Assembly: GCA_038748775.1 (NCBI GenBank) | Contig: JBCDIT010000011.1 | Span: forward strand, 1-64,000 | Direction of reading: 5' to 3' | Length of the DNA: 64,000 bases | From: DAIQNV01 sp038748775 | GTDB taxonomy: Bacteria > Planctomycetota > Phycisphaerae > Phycisphaerales > UBA1924 | Shown: positions 46,535 through 55,390 of the stretch, piece after piece | How the letters are laid out: each line of letters opens with the position of its first letter | How positions within the stretch are numbered: position 1 is the stretch's first letter | Translations under genes and position numbers: made by a program | Notes under the pieces: model-generated | What the model saw: the letters and a program-made list of their open reading frames with translations, nothing else | Told to the model about the DNA's origin: nothing | Databases searched by the model: none

Positions 46535-47635
46535 TCAGCCCCCGCCGCCCGGGCCGCCGCCAACGCCGGCCCCGTCGCCGCCAATATCCGCCCTGCGCCG
46601 CACCGTCAGCCCCACCGTCAGGTCGTCGGCCTCGGCGCTGAGGCCGCCGGGCAACCGGGGCAACTCCGCCTCTTTCACCGTCACCCCGCGCTCGAGTTCC
46701 TCGAAGCTCAGCCGCACCACCGCCACCAGCGGGATATCACCCGACGTCACCCGGGCCACCTGGGCCGCCGGCCCGGTCACCCGGACGTCTCGGATATCCC
46801 GGTCCTCTGGCGAGACCGCGATCACCCACCGGTCCAACTCAGACGGCGCCATGAGTACTTGCACCGGGACCCGCGCGAGCACCTCGGTATCCAGCCGGTT
46901 CCGGACGGTCACCGAGACCGACACCCGCTCGGGCAAGACCCGAAGCCCCCAGGCCACCCCCTCGGGCACCGCAACATCCACACCGAGACTCACCCGCTCG
47001 GCAGACTGCCCCGGAAGCAGGTCCGACACAATCGCCCCGGGAACCCGAACCATCGCCGCCTCGCCCACCTGCTTGAGCACCGGCTCGGGCCCCCGCACGA
47101 GCACCGCGGCCGGGTCCACCACCGTCGCCTCCGCCTGAGAGCCTTCGGGGAGTTCCACCGAAACCGGCACCAAGCGCTCGAGCACCGGACGGAGCTCTAC
47201 CTCCACCCTCGGAGGGCTCGCCTCGCTGATCAGCACACCCGACCCAGCAAAGGCTGGATCGAGCAGCAAGGCGTCCGCGAGGTCCACACCCTGCACCCCG
47301 GGCTCGACGCTGAGCTCTTCGCCCGCCGTCAGGGTCACGCCACCGCGCAACGCCCGACGCACGCCCTCGAGGTTCGCCGCGGCCCCGTCGAGCGTCAACT
47401 CGACCAGCCCGTCCCACGACTCGCCCGAAGCCATACGGATCGCCCGCTGCTCGCCCCCAGGATCTAGCCGCACCTCGAGCGTCAGAGTTCGCCTCTGAAC
47501 CGTCTGGCTCTCCGCGAGAAGCCACGTGAAGACCGAGACAACCGTCACCACGCCGAGCGTGCGCAACGTCAGCGACGACCCGCCCCGAGCCGAACCTCGT
47601 CCGTCTTTGGCTTTGGAATCACGCCGCCGAGTCAC
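46535..47635 (-). CDS. YbbR/CdaR-domain protein, partner of the diadenylate cyclase
   Basis: A 366-aa protein with a basic N-terminus, one transmembrane helix at about 26-42 (TLGVVTVVSVFTWLLAE) and three to four YbbR-like beta-sandwich repeats in the exported part. Examples are SVELPEGSQAEATVVDPAAV with VLVRGPEPVLKQV and VRVTGPAAQVARV. In Firmicutes the CdaR protein binds CdaA through such repeats and tunes c-di-AMP synthesis. Here the gene overlaps the cyclase gene's end by 17 bp, the same order as in Bacillus. The C-terminal Gly-rich tail is ordinary linker sequence. Confidence 0.85.
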   Translation of the reverse strand: MTRRRDSKAKDGRGSARGGSSLTLRTLGVVTVVSVFTWLLAESQTVQRRTLTLEVRLDPGGEQRAIRMASGESWDGLVELTLDGAAANLEGVRRALRGGVTLTAGEELSVEPGVQGVDLADALLLDPAFAGSGVLISEASPPRVEVELRPVLERLVPVSVELPEGSQAEATVVDPAAVLVRGPEPVLKQVGEAAMVRVPGAIVSDLLPGQSAERVSLGVDVAVPEGVAWGLRVLPERVSVSVTVRNRLDTEVLARVPVQVLMAPSELDRWVIAVSPEDRDIRDVRVTGPAAQVARVTSGDIPLVAVVRLSFEELERGVTVKEAELPRLPGGLSAEADDLTVGLTVRRRADIGGDGAGVGGGPGGGG

Positions 47636-48569
47636 GTGTCCCCTCGTCGCTCAGGCCTTCTTCTTGTGCCAAGCCGTCCGCCTTCTCCGCCGACGATGAC
47701 GCCGGCGCCTCTCGCCCGGCGCCCAGCCGTGCCCGGAGCTCGGCCGACAGTTCGTCGCCGGTGTACGAACGGCTCAATCGACCGTTCTCAGCGATGCGCA
47801 TCGCACCGGTTTCTTCGCTCACAACCACGACCAACGCGTCCGACTCCTTCGTCAGCCCCACCGCGGCACGGTGCCGGCTGCCGAGCGACGGATCGGGCAT
47901 GTCTTCGGGGTCGGCAAGGGGCAACTGCACGCCCGCCGCGACGATCCGCTGGCCCCGAACCACCACCGCAAGGTCGTGCAACGCCGAACCCGGAACGAAA
48001 ATCGTCTGAAGCAGCCGGACCGACAGCTCCGCGTCGAGCGTGGTCCCGCCCTCGACCAATCCACGCAAGCCGCTGGTCCGTTCGATCGCGATGATCGCCC
48101 CGAACCGGGCCTTGCTCAGGTAGGCGCACGCCGTCGAGATCTCGTCAACCCGGGCCGCGACCTCGCTCGGGCTTGTCCGGAATATCCGAGCCTCGCCCAG
48201 GCGGATCAGCAACCGACGAAGCTCGGGCTGGAAGATCACCACGAGACCGATCGCCACGAGTGCGAGCACCCTGTCGTAGAGATAGGCGAGACGCTCGAAG
48301 CTCTCGCCGCCGCCAAGCACCCGAACGGCCGCAGTCGCCCCCGCGAGCAACAGCAAGAGCCCCTTGACCGCCCCCGCCGCCCTGGTCCCCTGGATGAACC
48401 GAACGAGGGCGAAGACGACCACCCAGATGATCGCCAACTCGAGCAACACCTCGGGCCACGCGTACGTCGAAAGACGCGTGAGCAGCACCTCGATGCGTTC
48501 GAGCGTCGCCAACACTGGCCCCGTTCCGTGGACGCGAATGACCGAGACGAACCAACACCGTCGCGGCAC
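47619..48569 (-). CDS. cdaA: diadenylate cyclase, CdaA type, with an altered DGA motif
   Basis: A membrane-bound c-di-AMP synthase. Three N-terminal transmembrane helices (LLELAIIWVVVFALVRFI; GAVKGLLLLLAGATAAVRVL; VLALVAIGLVVIF then QPELRR) lead to the DAC domain: GAIIAIERTSGL, SALHDLAVVVRG, LGSRHRAAVGLTKESDA and VVVSEETGAM. The RHR motif is intact, but the canonical DGA is DLA here. The catalytic Asp is kept. The first codon is uncertain: GTG at 48569 gives 316 aa, and GTG at 48515 gives a more typical short N-terminus. It is translationally linked to the YbbR gene. The usual third gene, glmM, does not follow. Confidence 0.92.
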   Translation of the reverse strand: MPRRCWFVSVIRVHGTGPVLATLERIEVLLTRLSTYAWPEVLLELAIIWVVVFALVRFIQGTRAAGAVKGLLLLLAGATAAVRVLGGGESFERLAYLYDRVLALVAIGLVVIFQPELRRLLIRLGEARIFRTSPSEVAARVDEISTACAYLSKARFGAIIAIERTSGLRGLVEGGTTLDAELSVRLLQTIFVPGSALHDLAVVVRGQRIVAAGVQLPLADPEDMPDPSLGSRHRAAVGLTKESDALVVVVSEETGAMRIAENGRLSRSYTGDELSAELRARLGAGREAPASSSAEKADGLAQEEGLSDEGTRDSAA

Positions 48570-48682
48570 ACGCCGCGCCCCGCCGTCTCAGGGCACATCG
48601 ACCGATTGAAGCCTACGACGCCACCTCGACCGGCGATCCAACCCTCAACAACCCCAGCCGTTGCCGGCGCCAATCATCGATC

Positions 48683-48955
48683 ATGCCCTACAAGATCACC
48701 CGCTTCGAAGAAACACCCAACCCCAACGCCATCAAGTGCCTTGTCGAGCCCAGCCCGGGCCCCATCCCCCGGAGCTACTTCCGAGCCGAGCAGGCCGACC
48801 CCCAAGAAGACCCGCTCGCCGCGGCGCTGTTCGCGCTCCCGGGCGTCGCCTCCCTGCTGATTCACACCGAATTCATCACGGTGAACAAAGCCGATTCGAC
48901 CCGTTGGCCCGACCTCAAGCGGGCCGTCGAAGCCACACTCGCGCAAGCCGACTGA
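48683..48955 (+). CDS. Nfu/NifU N-terminal-domain protein
   Basis: A 90-aa protein consisting only of the Nfu N-terminal domain: ETPNPNAIKCLVEP at the start and LPGVASLLIHTEFITVNKAD. In full-length Nfu proteins this domain precedes a CxxC iron-sulfur scaffold. Here the CxxC domain is absent, as in other stand-alone versions. A role in Fe-S delivery or protein contact is likely but unproven. It is divergent from cdaA, so the 110-bp gap holds both promoters. Confidence 0.85.
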   Translation: MPYKITRFEETPNPNAIKCLVEPSPGPIPRSYFRAEQADPQEDPLAAALFALPGVASLLIHTEFITVNKADSTRWPDLKRAVEATLAQAD

Positions 48956-48960
48956 CCGCT

Positions 48961-50079
48961 TCAACGCCCCTCGGCGAACGGCTCTCGTCGGAGGTGAAGC
49001 ATCAAGTCAGCCCAGCCCTCTTTGCCACCGATGGCGAAGGGCGGCACCGCGACATTCCCATATTCACGCGTCGATTCGATCACGCGCCGGCGTCTCTGAA
49101 ACTCGCTCATCCCGTCGTCACGGAAGTCCGCCGGCATGAGCCACGCCAGTACCAAACCCTGGAACGCGTCCAGAGCCATCGGCGTCGCGACCCGCCTCAC
49201 CTTCGACAGGTGGGGCCGGAACGCCGTTCCGTAGTCCGCCCAGTAGGCCGCCGGCGGCGTGTCCACGTGGGGGACCGCCTCGGTCAGGACCTCGACACCG
49301 GCCTCGGTCAGCAGCCACACCGCCCTCGACGTCTGCAACGCCTGCCGGCGCGTCATGCTCTCCCGGGGCTCGACCTCTTTGTCGTCGAACCACTGGCTGT
49401 GATCGAGCACCACGCACACCGGCTCGCGGTTCCGCAGCCGATCCCGCTCCTCCTTCACCCGGATGAACGGCTTCACGCCGAGCCGCAGCTCTTCGTCGGT
49501 CAACAACCGGTCGTCAGCCGTGCCGACGTGGAAGGCGACGGGCCCCCGATACCGCGCCCAAGGCTCGACAAACCACGCCTCGCTCGCGATCCAGGCCCAC
49601 TTTGGGTCGCGCTGGACGTCGATCGCGTCCTCGTACCGAAACGCCGACGTCGCGTCGCCCGATCGATTCGTCCAGCGGCTCGTCCCGAACGGCGCGCGGA
49701 GCACGACCGGCGGGTACCCGAGCGGGGCCAGCGTCCGGTCGATCCAATCGCCCCACCCGCCCTCTTCGAGCACGCGATACGACTTATCCAGGGCAATCCC
49801 CCGCTGCCCGTCGATATCGCTCGACGTCGTGCCAGGGTTGTACCAGGCCCACACCCTCTGGACCCCGCCATACGGCGCATACGGATGCGGCTTGGCATCA
49901 CCATCACCTGAACCCGCCCCGACCAGAGGATCAGACCTCGGCGTCGTCTCGACGGGGTCCCTGCCCGACGCATCGCCAGCACCCACAACACCCTCGGTCC
50001 GAGGGGTCGGACCGGCCAAACCGGTGAACTCGCACCCCACCGCCGTCAACGCCACGCATGTCACCAGCACCTGCCACAC
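48961..50079 (-). CDS. lipoprotein of unknown function
   Basis: A 372-aa protein. The signal peptide MWQVLVTCVALTAVGC ends in a good lipobox (TAVGC). A Gly/Pro/Asp-rich linker follows, then a globular region with many Trp and charged blocks: VQRVWAWYNPGTTSSD, RGIALDKSYRVLEEGGWGDW, CVVLDHSQWFDDKEVEP and VRRVATPMALDAFQGLVLAW. The length and the His/Asp motifs (VLDHSQW; PHVDTPP) might suit a glycoside-hydrolase-like TIM barrel, but this is a guess. It is divergent from mutY and convergent with the Nfu-like gene, 5 bp away. Confidence 0.75.
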   Translation of the reverse strand: MWQVLVTCVALTAVGCEFTGLAGPTPRTEGVVGAGDASGRDPVETTPRSDPLVGAGSGDGDAKPHPYAPYGGVQRVWAWYNPGTTSSDIDGQRGIALDKSYRVLEEGGWGDWIDRTLAPLGYPPVVLRAPFGTSRWTNRSGDATSAFRYEDAIDVQRDPKWAWIASEAWFVEPWARYRGPVAFHVGTADDRLLTDEELRLGVKPFIRVKEERDRLRNREPVCVVLDHSQWFDDKEVEPRESMTRRQALQTSRAVWLLTEAGVEVLTEAVPHVDTPPAAYWADYGTAFRPHLSKVRRVATPMALDAFQGLVLAWLMPADFRDDGMSEFQRRRRVIESTREYGNVAVPPFAIGGKEGWADLMLHLRREPFAEGR

Positions 50080-50114
50080 AGCGGACCTCCTTCAGACAAG
50101 CTATTGATAGAGCC

Positions 50115-51218
50115 GTGTCCGAGAGCAGCCACGATCAATCCGTCGCCAACCACCTTATCAGGTGGTTTCAAGCCGAGGCTCGGGTGTTGCCATGGCGCGA
50201 ACGCACCACCGACGCAACCCCATCCGGACGCGATCCGTACCGCTCACTGGTCTCCGAGGTCATGCTCCAGCAAACCCAGGTCTCGAGGGTCATCGAAAAA
50301 TACGGACCGTTCCTCGCCGCGTTCCCTACCATCCAAGCCCTCGCCGACGCGTCCGAGTCGGACGTCCTCGCCCAGTGGTCGGGCCTGGGCTACTACCGTC
50401 GCGGCCGGAACCTCCACGCCTGCGCCAAGGCCATCGTCGCCGACCACGAGGGCGTCGTGCCATCGGACGCGCCGACCCTCGAGTCTCTTCCAGGCATCGG
50501 CGCCTACACCGCCGGCGCCCTGAGTTCGATCGTCTTCGGTCAACCGGCACCAACGGTCGACGGCAACATCACACGGGTTCTCCTCCGCATCGACGGCATC
50601 GATCACGCCCACGGCAGTCCCGAAGCCGCCGCCCACGCGTGGGACCGGGCCGCGGACTTAGTCGCGTCGACCGAGCACCCGGGCCAACTCAACGAAGCGC
50701 TCATGGAACTCGGCGCGACCGTCTGCACACCACGATCGCCCAGTTGCTCGTCGTGCCCGGTTTCCGGACAGTGCGTCGCCCGCCGAGAAGGACGTACCGG
50801 CGAGATCCCCCGCCCCAGGGTTCGCGCCGCCAAGAAGCCCCTGTTCGCCTGGACCATAAAGGCGTTCACCGACGATCACGTCCTTGTCCGCCGACGATCA
50901 TCCAAGGGCCTCTGGGCCGGGCTCTGGGAACTGCCCACACTCGAGACCGTCGACGACGAACCGCCGGCACTCTTGAGCGAACTCAAGACCACTGCGACGT
51001 CGCGTACCGGGCTCGAGTTCGACTTCGCCACCACGCACCGCGCCGTGAAGTTCCGGGTGACCGAGTTTGGCCCGCTCGACCGCCCCACCGCCGCTCGCAT
51101 CGACGAACTGCTGCCCGACGCGGAGTGGGTCGAACCCGAAGAGGCGCTCTCGCGAGGCGTCTCGAGCCCGCAGCGGAGAATCATCGAGACCGCTACCCAA
51201 GGGAGTTTGTTCGCGTGA
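50115..51218 (+). CDS. mutY: A/G-specific adenine DNA glycosylase
   Basis: A protein of about 367 aa that removes adenine mispaired with 8-oxoguanine. The N-terminal domain has VLPWRE, catalytic Glu in SEVMLQQTQVSRV, the helix-hairpin-helix LPGIGAYTAGAL and catalytic Asp in TVDGNITRVL. The Fe-S loop is complete: C-x6-C-x2-C-x5-C in CTPRSPSCSSCPVSGQC. The C-terminal NUDIX-like 8-oxoG recognition domain includes GLWAGLWELPTLE. The start is taken at GTG 50115, which avoids overlapping the divergent lipoprotein. An in-frame ATG at 50058 is possible. It overlaps the next gene by GTGA. Confidence 0.94.
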   Translation: MSESSHDQSVANHLIRWFQAEARVLPWRERTTDATPSGRDPYRSLVSEVMLQQTQVSRVIEKYGPFLAAFPTIQALADASESDVLAQWSGLGYYRRGRNLHACAKAIVADHEGVVPSDAPTLESLPGIGAYTAGALSSIVFGQPAPTVDGNITRVLLRIDGIDHAHGSPEAAAHAWDRAADLVASTEHPGQLNEALMELGATVCTPRSPSCSSCPVSGQCVARREGRTGEIPRPRVRAAKKPLFAWTIKAFTDDHVLVRRRSSKGLWAGLWELPTLETVDDEPPALLSELKTTATSRTGLEFDFATTHRAVKFRVTEFGPLDRPTAARIDELLPDAEWVEPEEALSRGVSSPQRRIIETATQGSLFA

Positions 51219-51982
51219 TCGTCGCCGTCGTCATCCCGGTCTTCAACGAACGCGACCACCTGCCGCGCCTGATCGAGCGCCTCGACGCGACACCCCGCCC
51301 GGTCGATCCGTCGGGCAACCAACTCACCCGTCACGTCGTGCTCGCAGACGACGGCTCGACCGACGGCACCCAAGACTGGATCGCAGAACACCTCGCCGAT
51401 CGCGAGGACTGCACGGCCCTCTACACCGACACCAACCGCGGCAAGGGCTCCGCTTTGCGCCGCGCCTTCGATGCCGCCCTGAAGCTCGGGGCCGACATCG
51501 CGATCGTCCAAGACGCCGACCTCGAATACGACCCCACCGACCACCAGCGGGCCCTCGACCCCATCATCGATGGAAGGGCCGACGCCGTGATCGGGAGCCG
51601 GTTCATCGGGCAGACCCACCGCGTCCTCTACTACTGGCACAGCGTCGCAAACCGAGCCATCACCATGCTCAGCAACATGCTGAGCAACCTCAACCTGACC
51701 GACATCGAGTGCGGAACCAAGGCCTTCTCAGCCCAAACCCTCGCAAAGCTCAGCCTCACCGAAGACCGCTTCGGGATCGAGCCCGAGATCATCGCCAGGC
51801 TCGCGCAGATGAGGCTACCGCGTGACGACGCGGGCGTTGTGCGACGCGCCCGGATCTACGAGGTCCCCGTCAGCTACGCCGGCCGCACCTATGCAGAGGG
51901 GAAGAAAATCGGCTGGCGCGACGGCGTCGAAGCCCTCCGCTGCATCGTCCAGCACAACCTCTTCCAATCCTCTTCCGACTAG
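51215..51982 (+). CDS. family 2 glycosyltransferase (polyprenyl-phosphate sugar transferase type)
   Basis: A 255-aa protein whose GTG start overlaps the mutY stop. It is a GT-A fold enzyme: VIPVFNERDHLPRLIERL, VVLADDGSTDGTQDWI, AIVQDADLEYDPTDHQ (the DxD-type metal site), then FGIEPEIIARLAQM and EVPVSYAGRTYAEGKKIGW. This pattern matches the dolichyl/undecaprenyl-phosphate mannose or glucose synthase group. Without a transmembrane segment it probably works at the membrane face. Coupling to mutY looks accidental rather than functional. Open frame upstream of the GTG is mutY in another phase. Confidence 0.92.
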   Translation: MIVAVVIPVFNERDHLPRLIERLDATPRPVDPSGNQLTRHVVLADDGSTDGTQDWIAEHLADREDCTALYTDTNRGKGSALRRAFDAALKLGADIAIVQDADLEYDPTDHQRALDPIIDGRADAVIGSRFIGQTHRVLYYWHSVANRAITMLSNMLSNLNLTDIECGTKAFSAQTLAKLSLTEDRFGIEPEIIARLAQMRLPRDDAGVVRRARIYEVPVSYAGRTYAEGKKIGWRDGVEALRCIVQHNLFQSSSD

Positions 51983-52068
51983 GAGTCATTCATCGGGCGC
52001 CGTGCCTGAGCGAAACCTACGCCACAAATGCTCGCTCGCGTGTCGGTGAGAGTCCATACCCTCGACCC

Positions 52069-52683
52069 ATGACCGCCCCCCTCGCCTCTTTCCCTCTCCA
52101 AGACCTGCTTGATGCCCTCGCCTCAAAAACCCCGGCGCCCGGGGGCGGTGCCGCCGCTGGCCTCACCGGCGCCACCGCCTGCGGGCTCGCCTCGATGGTC
52201 ATCGCCTATTCCCTGGGCAAGGCCGCCCTCGCCGACCATCAGGACACGCTCACCGCGCACGCGACATGGCTCACCAACGCCCGCACGCTGTTCCTTCGCC
52301 TCGCCGACGAAGACGCCCTCGCGTTCCCGGCGCTTCAGGCGGCCCAGAAGCTCCCGGACGATGACGAGACCAAAGCGGCAACGCTCATCGAAGCCATCGA
52401 TGCGGCGGTCGGCGCTCCCCGGGCCACCCTCGCCGCGGCCGGCGACCTGCTCCGCAAACTTGAAGATCTGCCCACCATCACCAACCGCCACCTCGCCAGC
52501 GATCTCGCCATCGCAGGGGTCCTCGGTGAGTCCGCCGCCGCGTCGGCGGCCTGGAACGTGCGCATCAACCTGCCTCTGATCACCGACAATGCACGGCGTA
52601 ACGCCATCGAGGCCGACACAACCCGGCTCGTGTCCGAGGCAGCCACCCGACGCGCACAAATCGAAGCCGCCTGCGCTCGCTGA
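52069..52683 (+). CDS. cyclodeaminase/cyclohydrolase family protein (FTCD C-terminal type)
   Basis: A 204-aa helical protein of usual family length. The family opening is LLDALASKTPAPGGGAAAGLT, with the glycine-rich PAPGGGAAA loop, followed by ACGLASMVIAYSLGK, DEDALAFPAL and helices ending AAWNVRINLPLITDN. The family includes formimidoyltetrahydrofolate cyclodeaminase and methenyl-THF cyclohydrolases, so a one-carbon folate reaction is likely. No other folate gene is nearby. The stop is only 23 bp before the next ATG, so cotranscription with the phosphatase is possible. Confidence 0.87.
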   Translation: MTAPLASFPLQDLLDALASKTPAPGGGAAAGLTGATACGLASMVIAYSLGKAALADHQDTLTAHATWLTNARTLFLRLADEDALAFPALQAAQKLPDDDETKAATLIEAIDAAVGAPRATLAAAGDLLRKLEDLPTITNRHLASDLAIAGVLGESAAASAAWNVRINLPLITDNARRNAIEADTTRLVSEAATRRAQIEAACAR

Positions 52684-52706
52684 CGTTGGCTCCATACCAT
52701 GTGCCG

Positions 52707-54032
52707 ATGCGTTTCCGCCGCGTTGATCCCGCCGAAGACCCCAAGGTCGCCGAGCTGACCGAGCTGTTTCAGATCGGCAGCACCCTTACCGAGCCGCCCG
52801 ACCTGCTTCGACACTTCGGGGCGTGGTTCGGAAGGCAGCAGCCGGGCGACATGTACGTTTCGGCGTCGCGCCGGGGTCTGCCCCGGGATCGTTACAAAAT
52901 CACCCGCCTCTACGTCGGCGGCGTCATCCAGTCCCAAGTCGACAAACCGGTCAACCCCTGGCGCGATTGGCGCTCGATCGAGGAACTCGGCGGCGGGTTC
53001 GTCGGAGAGGTGCTCAGCCTCAATCAACCCCAAGCGTTCGTCGACCTCGACCTCGCCGACGATCCTTACCTAGGCCCGCACGCAGACAACATCCGTTCCG
53101 CGATCGCCGTGCCGATCTATGACAACGGCGAAGGCCTCAACTGGTCCATCTGGTTCTTCGAGTCGCCCGAGCCCGTCGGGCTCGACCGGCTCGCTCAGAC
53201 CCTGCTCGACAGCAACTTCTTGGGAATGGCTACGAAGAACCTCGTCGAGCGCCGGCGGAGCGAGGACCTCAACAAGCGTCTCAACGCTCAGCTCGAGCAG
53301 ATCGCCGGCATCCAGCAGGCCCTGCTTCCGCAGCGCCTGCCCAAGATCGACGGCGTCGCGATCGCCACCAGCTATCTCACCAGTGAACACGCCGGAGGCG
53401 ATTACTACGACTTCTTCCCGTTCAAAGGCGGCTCGTGGGGCGTCCTGATCGCCGACGTCTCCGGTCACGGCCCCGCCGCCGCAACCGTCATGGCCATGCT
53501 CCGCGCGATCCTGCACTGCTACGACGGGGAAGAGCCCTGCGCCGCTCGCGTCATGAGCTACGTCAACGACAAGCTCTGCGAGAGCAATCTCGAAGGCAGC
53601 TTCGTCACCGCCTTCTTCGCGATCTACAACCCGGAGACCCGCGTGATGACGTATTCGAGATGCGGGCACAACCCCATCAGGCTCAAGCGGGGCGACCAAG
53701 TGCTCGAACTCGCCGGCCCGGCCACCGTCCCCTTGGGCATCATCGAGTCGATACCCGTCGAGTCCGCCGAGATCCCGCTCGATCGGGGCGACTGCATCGT
53801 CATGTACACCGACGGCATCACCGAAGCGATGAACCACGAACGCGAGATGTTCGGAGTCGAACGCTTCGACGCGGCCCTGACCTCGTGCAGCGCCGACCCA
53901 GAAACAATCATCGACTCCGTCCACGAAGCCCTGTTCGCCCATACCCAGGTCATGGACCGCGTCGATGACCAGACGCTCGTGGTCTTCCACGTGCTCAGCG
54001 GCGAACCGGCCAACACCGAGCCCGGGGCGTGA
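52707..54032 (+). CDS. SpoIIE/RsbU-type PP2C phosphatase with GAF-like sensor
   Basis: A 441-aa protein. The N-terminal part (about 10-195) looks like a GAF domain (LTELFQIGSTLTEPPDLLRHF, then SAIAVPIYDNGEGL). A short coiled coil follows (LVERRRSEDLNKRLNAQLEQ), then a SpoIIE phosphatase domain with GIQQALLPQRLPKID, AGGDYYDFF, IADVSGHGPAAATVMAML, YSRCGHNPI and YTDGITEAMN. Such enzymes dephosphorylate anti-anti-sigma proteins in partner-switching pathways. No STAS or kinase partner is adjacent. The ATG at 52707 is chosen over upstream GTG/TTG codons. Its end overlaps the next gene by GTGA. Confidence 0.92.
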   Translation: MRFRRVDPAEDPKVAELTELFQIGSTLTEPPDLLRHFGAWFGRQQPGDMYVSASRRGLPRDRYKITRLYVGGVIQSQVDKPVNPWRDWRSIEELGGGFVGEVLSLNQPQAFVDLDLADDPYLGPHADNIRSAIAVPIYDNGEGLNWSIWFFESPEPVGLDRLAQTLLDSNFLGMATKNLVERRRSEDLNKRLNAQLEQIAGIQQALLPQRLPKIDGVAIATSYLTSEHAGGDYYDFFPFKGGSWGVLIADVSGHGPAAATVMAMLRAILHCYDGEEPCAARVMSYVNDKLCESNLEGSFVTAFFAIYNPETRVMTYSRCGHNPIRLKRGDQVLELAGPATVPLGIIESIPVESAEIPLDRGDCIVMYTDGITEAMNHEREMFGVERFDAALTSCSADPETIIDSVHEALFAHTQVMDRVDDQTLVVFHVLSGEPANTEPGA

Positions 54033-54526
54033 ACGTCAACCCGTCGTGGTTCGACCGCCCCGACCCGACCGGAAAGACCAGCACCGGCGAGGTCGGCCTC
54101 CGGTTCGAGTGCACAACGTGCGGCAACTGCTGTACCGGCCCGCCCGGCTACGTCCGGTTTACCCAGGCAGAAGCGAAGGCGATGGCCAAAGACCTGGGCC
54201 TCGGGCTCGATCTGTTTATGGAGCGGTACACGACCGACGCCCCGTTCGGTCGGTCGCTCAAGGAAACACAGACAAAGCACGGCTTCGACTGCGTCTTTCT
54301 CGACCGGAAGACCCGCCCGGGCAAGGCCCTGTGCAGCGTCTACAAGTCTCGCCCAAAACAGTGCAGAACATGGCCCTTCTGGGGCGACAACGTGCGCAGC
54401 GCCGCGGCCTGGAACCGCGCGGCCCGCGATTGCCCCGGAATGAACCAAGGGCCTCTCGCACCGCCAGAGGTGATACGACTCACCGTTTCCGCGTCTGACG
54501 AAGCAGGCGACCCCAGCCGGCGCTAA
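54029..54526 (+). CDS. YkgJ-family cysteine cluster protein
   Basis: A 165-aa protein with the Cys pattern of the YkgJ/CxxCxxCC family: ECTTCGNCCTGPPGYVRF, then DCVFLD, ALCSVYKSRPKQCRTWPFW and DCPGMN. Cysteines at these points are proposed to bind zinc or iron-sulfur. FYLRYT-like DLFMERYTTD is also typical. The GTG start overlaps the phosphatase stop. Function in the family is unknown. It is convergent with the SRPBCC gene, about 10 bp away. Confidence 0.9.
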   Translation: MNVNPSWFDRPDPTGKTSTGEVGLRFECTTCGNCCTGPPGYVRFTQAEAKAMAKDLGLGLDLFMERYTTDAPFGRSLKETQTKHGFDCVFLDRKTRPGKALCSVYKSRPKQCRTWPFWGDNVRSAAAWNRAARDCPGMNQGPLAPPEVIRLTVSASDEAGDPSRR

Positions 54527-54536
54527 CGCGGCAGAA

Positions 54537-55064
54537 TCACGCCGCGTCCGAAGCCTCCGACGGCGTTCCGAAGCGCTCGAGCAACTTCTTCGTGCGGAAC
54601 TCAAAGATCGCGCGGACGTCGCGCTCAACCGCCATCCAGTTCACGATCGGCGCGAACGGGCCACCGGGCGGGCGATAGAGCACCAGGTCCCCGCACAACG
54701 TTCCCCCGTCGAGATCCTCGAACGTGTGCTCGTGCCACCACTTGACGTACGGGCCCTTGAGTTGGTTGTCGACGAAGCGCACCCCAGGCTCCCACGCTTG
54801 GATCTCGGTCTTCCAGGTGATCGGGACGCCGCGGATCCGGAGGCGGTAGTCGATGAGCGTGCCGGCGTGCATATCGATCGGCCTGGGCGTGACAACATGA
54901 AACCGGAGCAGGGTTGGCGTCAACTCCTCGAGGTTGTGCGCGTCGGCAAAGAACTCGAAGACCTCCGAGCGGGGCCTCGGCAGCCAGAGCTGGGTCCGCA
55001 CCGCCCAGTCGCGACCCTCTCTGCTCACCGTCACCGGTCGGTTGTGGGGCGGAGCGTGGTCCAT
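54537..55064 (-). CDS. SRPBCC (START-like) family protein
   Basis: A 175-aa protein with the helix-grip fold signature of the ligand-binding SRPBCC group: LWLPRPRSEVFEFFADAHN near the N-terminus, then the paired strands TLIDYRLRIRGVPITWKTEI and FVDNQLKGPYVKWWHEHTF. The C-terminal helix is RAIFEFRTKKLLERF. This subgroup (with PYxxWxHxHxF) often sits near lipid or cell-surface genes. The ligand is unknown. No signal peptide is seen. Confidence 0.87.
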   Translation of the reverse strand: MDHAPPHNRPVTVSREGRDWAVRTQLWLPRPRSEVFEFFADAHNLEELTPTLLRFHVVTPRPIDMHAGTLIDYRLRIRGVPITWKTEIQAWEPGVRFVDNQLKGPYVKWWHEHTFEDLDGGTLCGDLVLYRPPGGPFAPIVNWMAVERDVRAIFEFRTKKLLERFGTPSEASDAA

Positions 55065-55390
55065 CTTCGTTTGGATCCTTGATCTGGAGGTCCCATCAGG
55101 GACCTGTGGCGAGTCGGACGACCTCGTTTGGACAAACCAAACAGATCACAGACGCAATAGCAATTTCGGCCCAAGTTATCGCCAAACCCATTGGAGGGTC
55201 CGGCGCAAGTCCTTATCGTGTTGTTCATCGGATTGGATGCCCCGGCGGGGCAACGGTCTGAGCGTGGGATTCGTCCCGCGCGGGTCTTTGCCGCGAGCGA
55301 CGTGGCACCCGGGGAAGCCGGCTGTGTGTTCGCCGGGGGCATCGCTGCCTTTCGGAGCGATGCGTGGTTTGTTCGAAGGGAAGTCTCTAG
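55065..55390. other. intergenic region between divergent genes, no gene seen
   Basis: 326 bp without a convincing coding frame. AGGTCCC-ATCA-GGGACCT at about 55087-55104 is a perfect hairpin or operator-like palindrome close to the SRPBCC start. The middle (55120-55190) is AT-richer than its surroundings and is the likely promoter zone for the protease gene. Confidence 0.4.

Noticed and set aside
45407..47467. 686-codon plus-strand frame opposite atpA and ybbR
   Set aside because: It crosses two genuine genes of known families, so it cannot be coding.
50162..51214. Upstream extension of the glycosyltransferase frame
   Set aside because: This stretch is mutY in another phase; the GTG overlapping the mutY stop is the sensible start.
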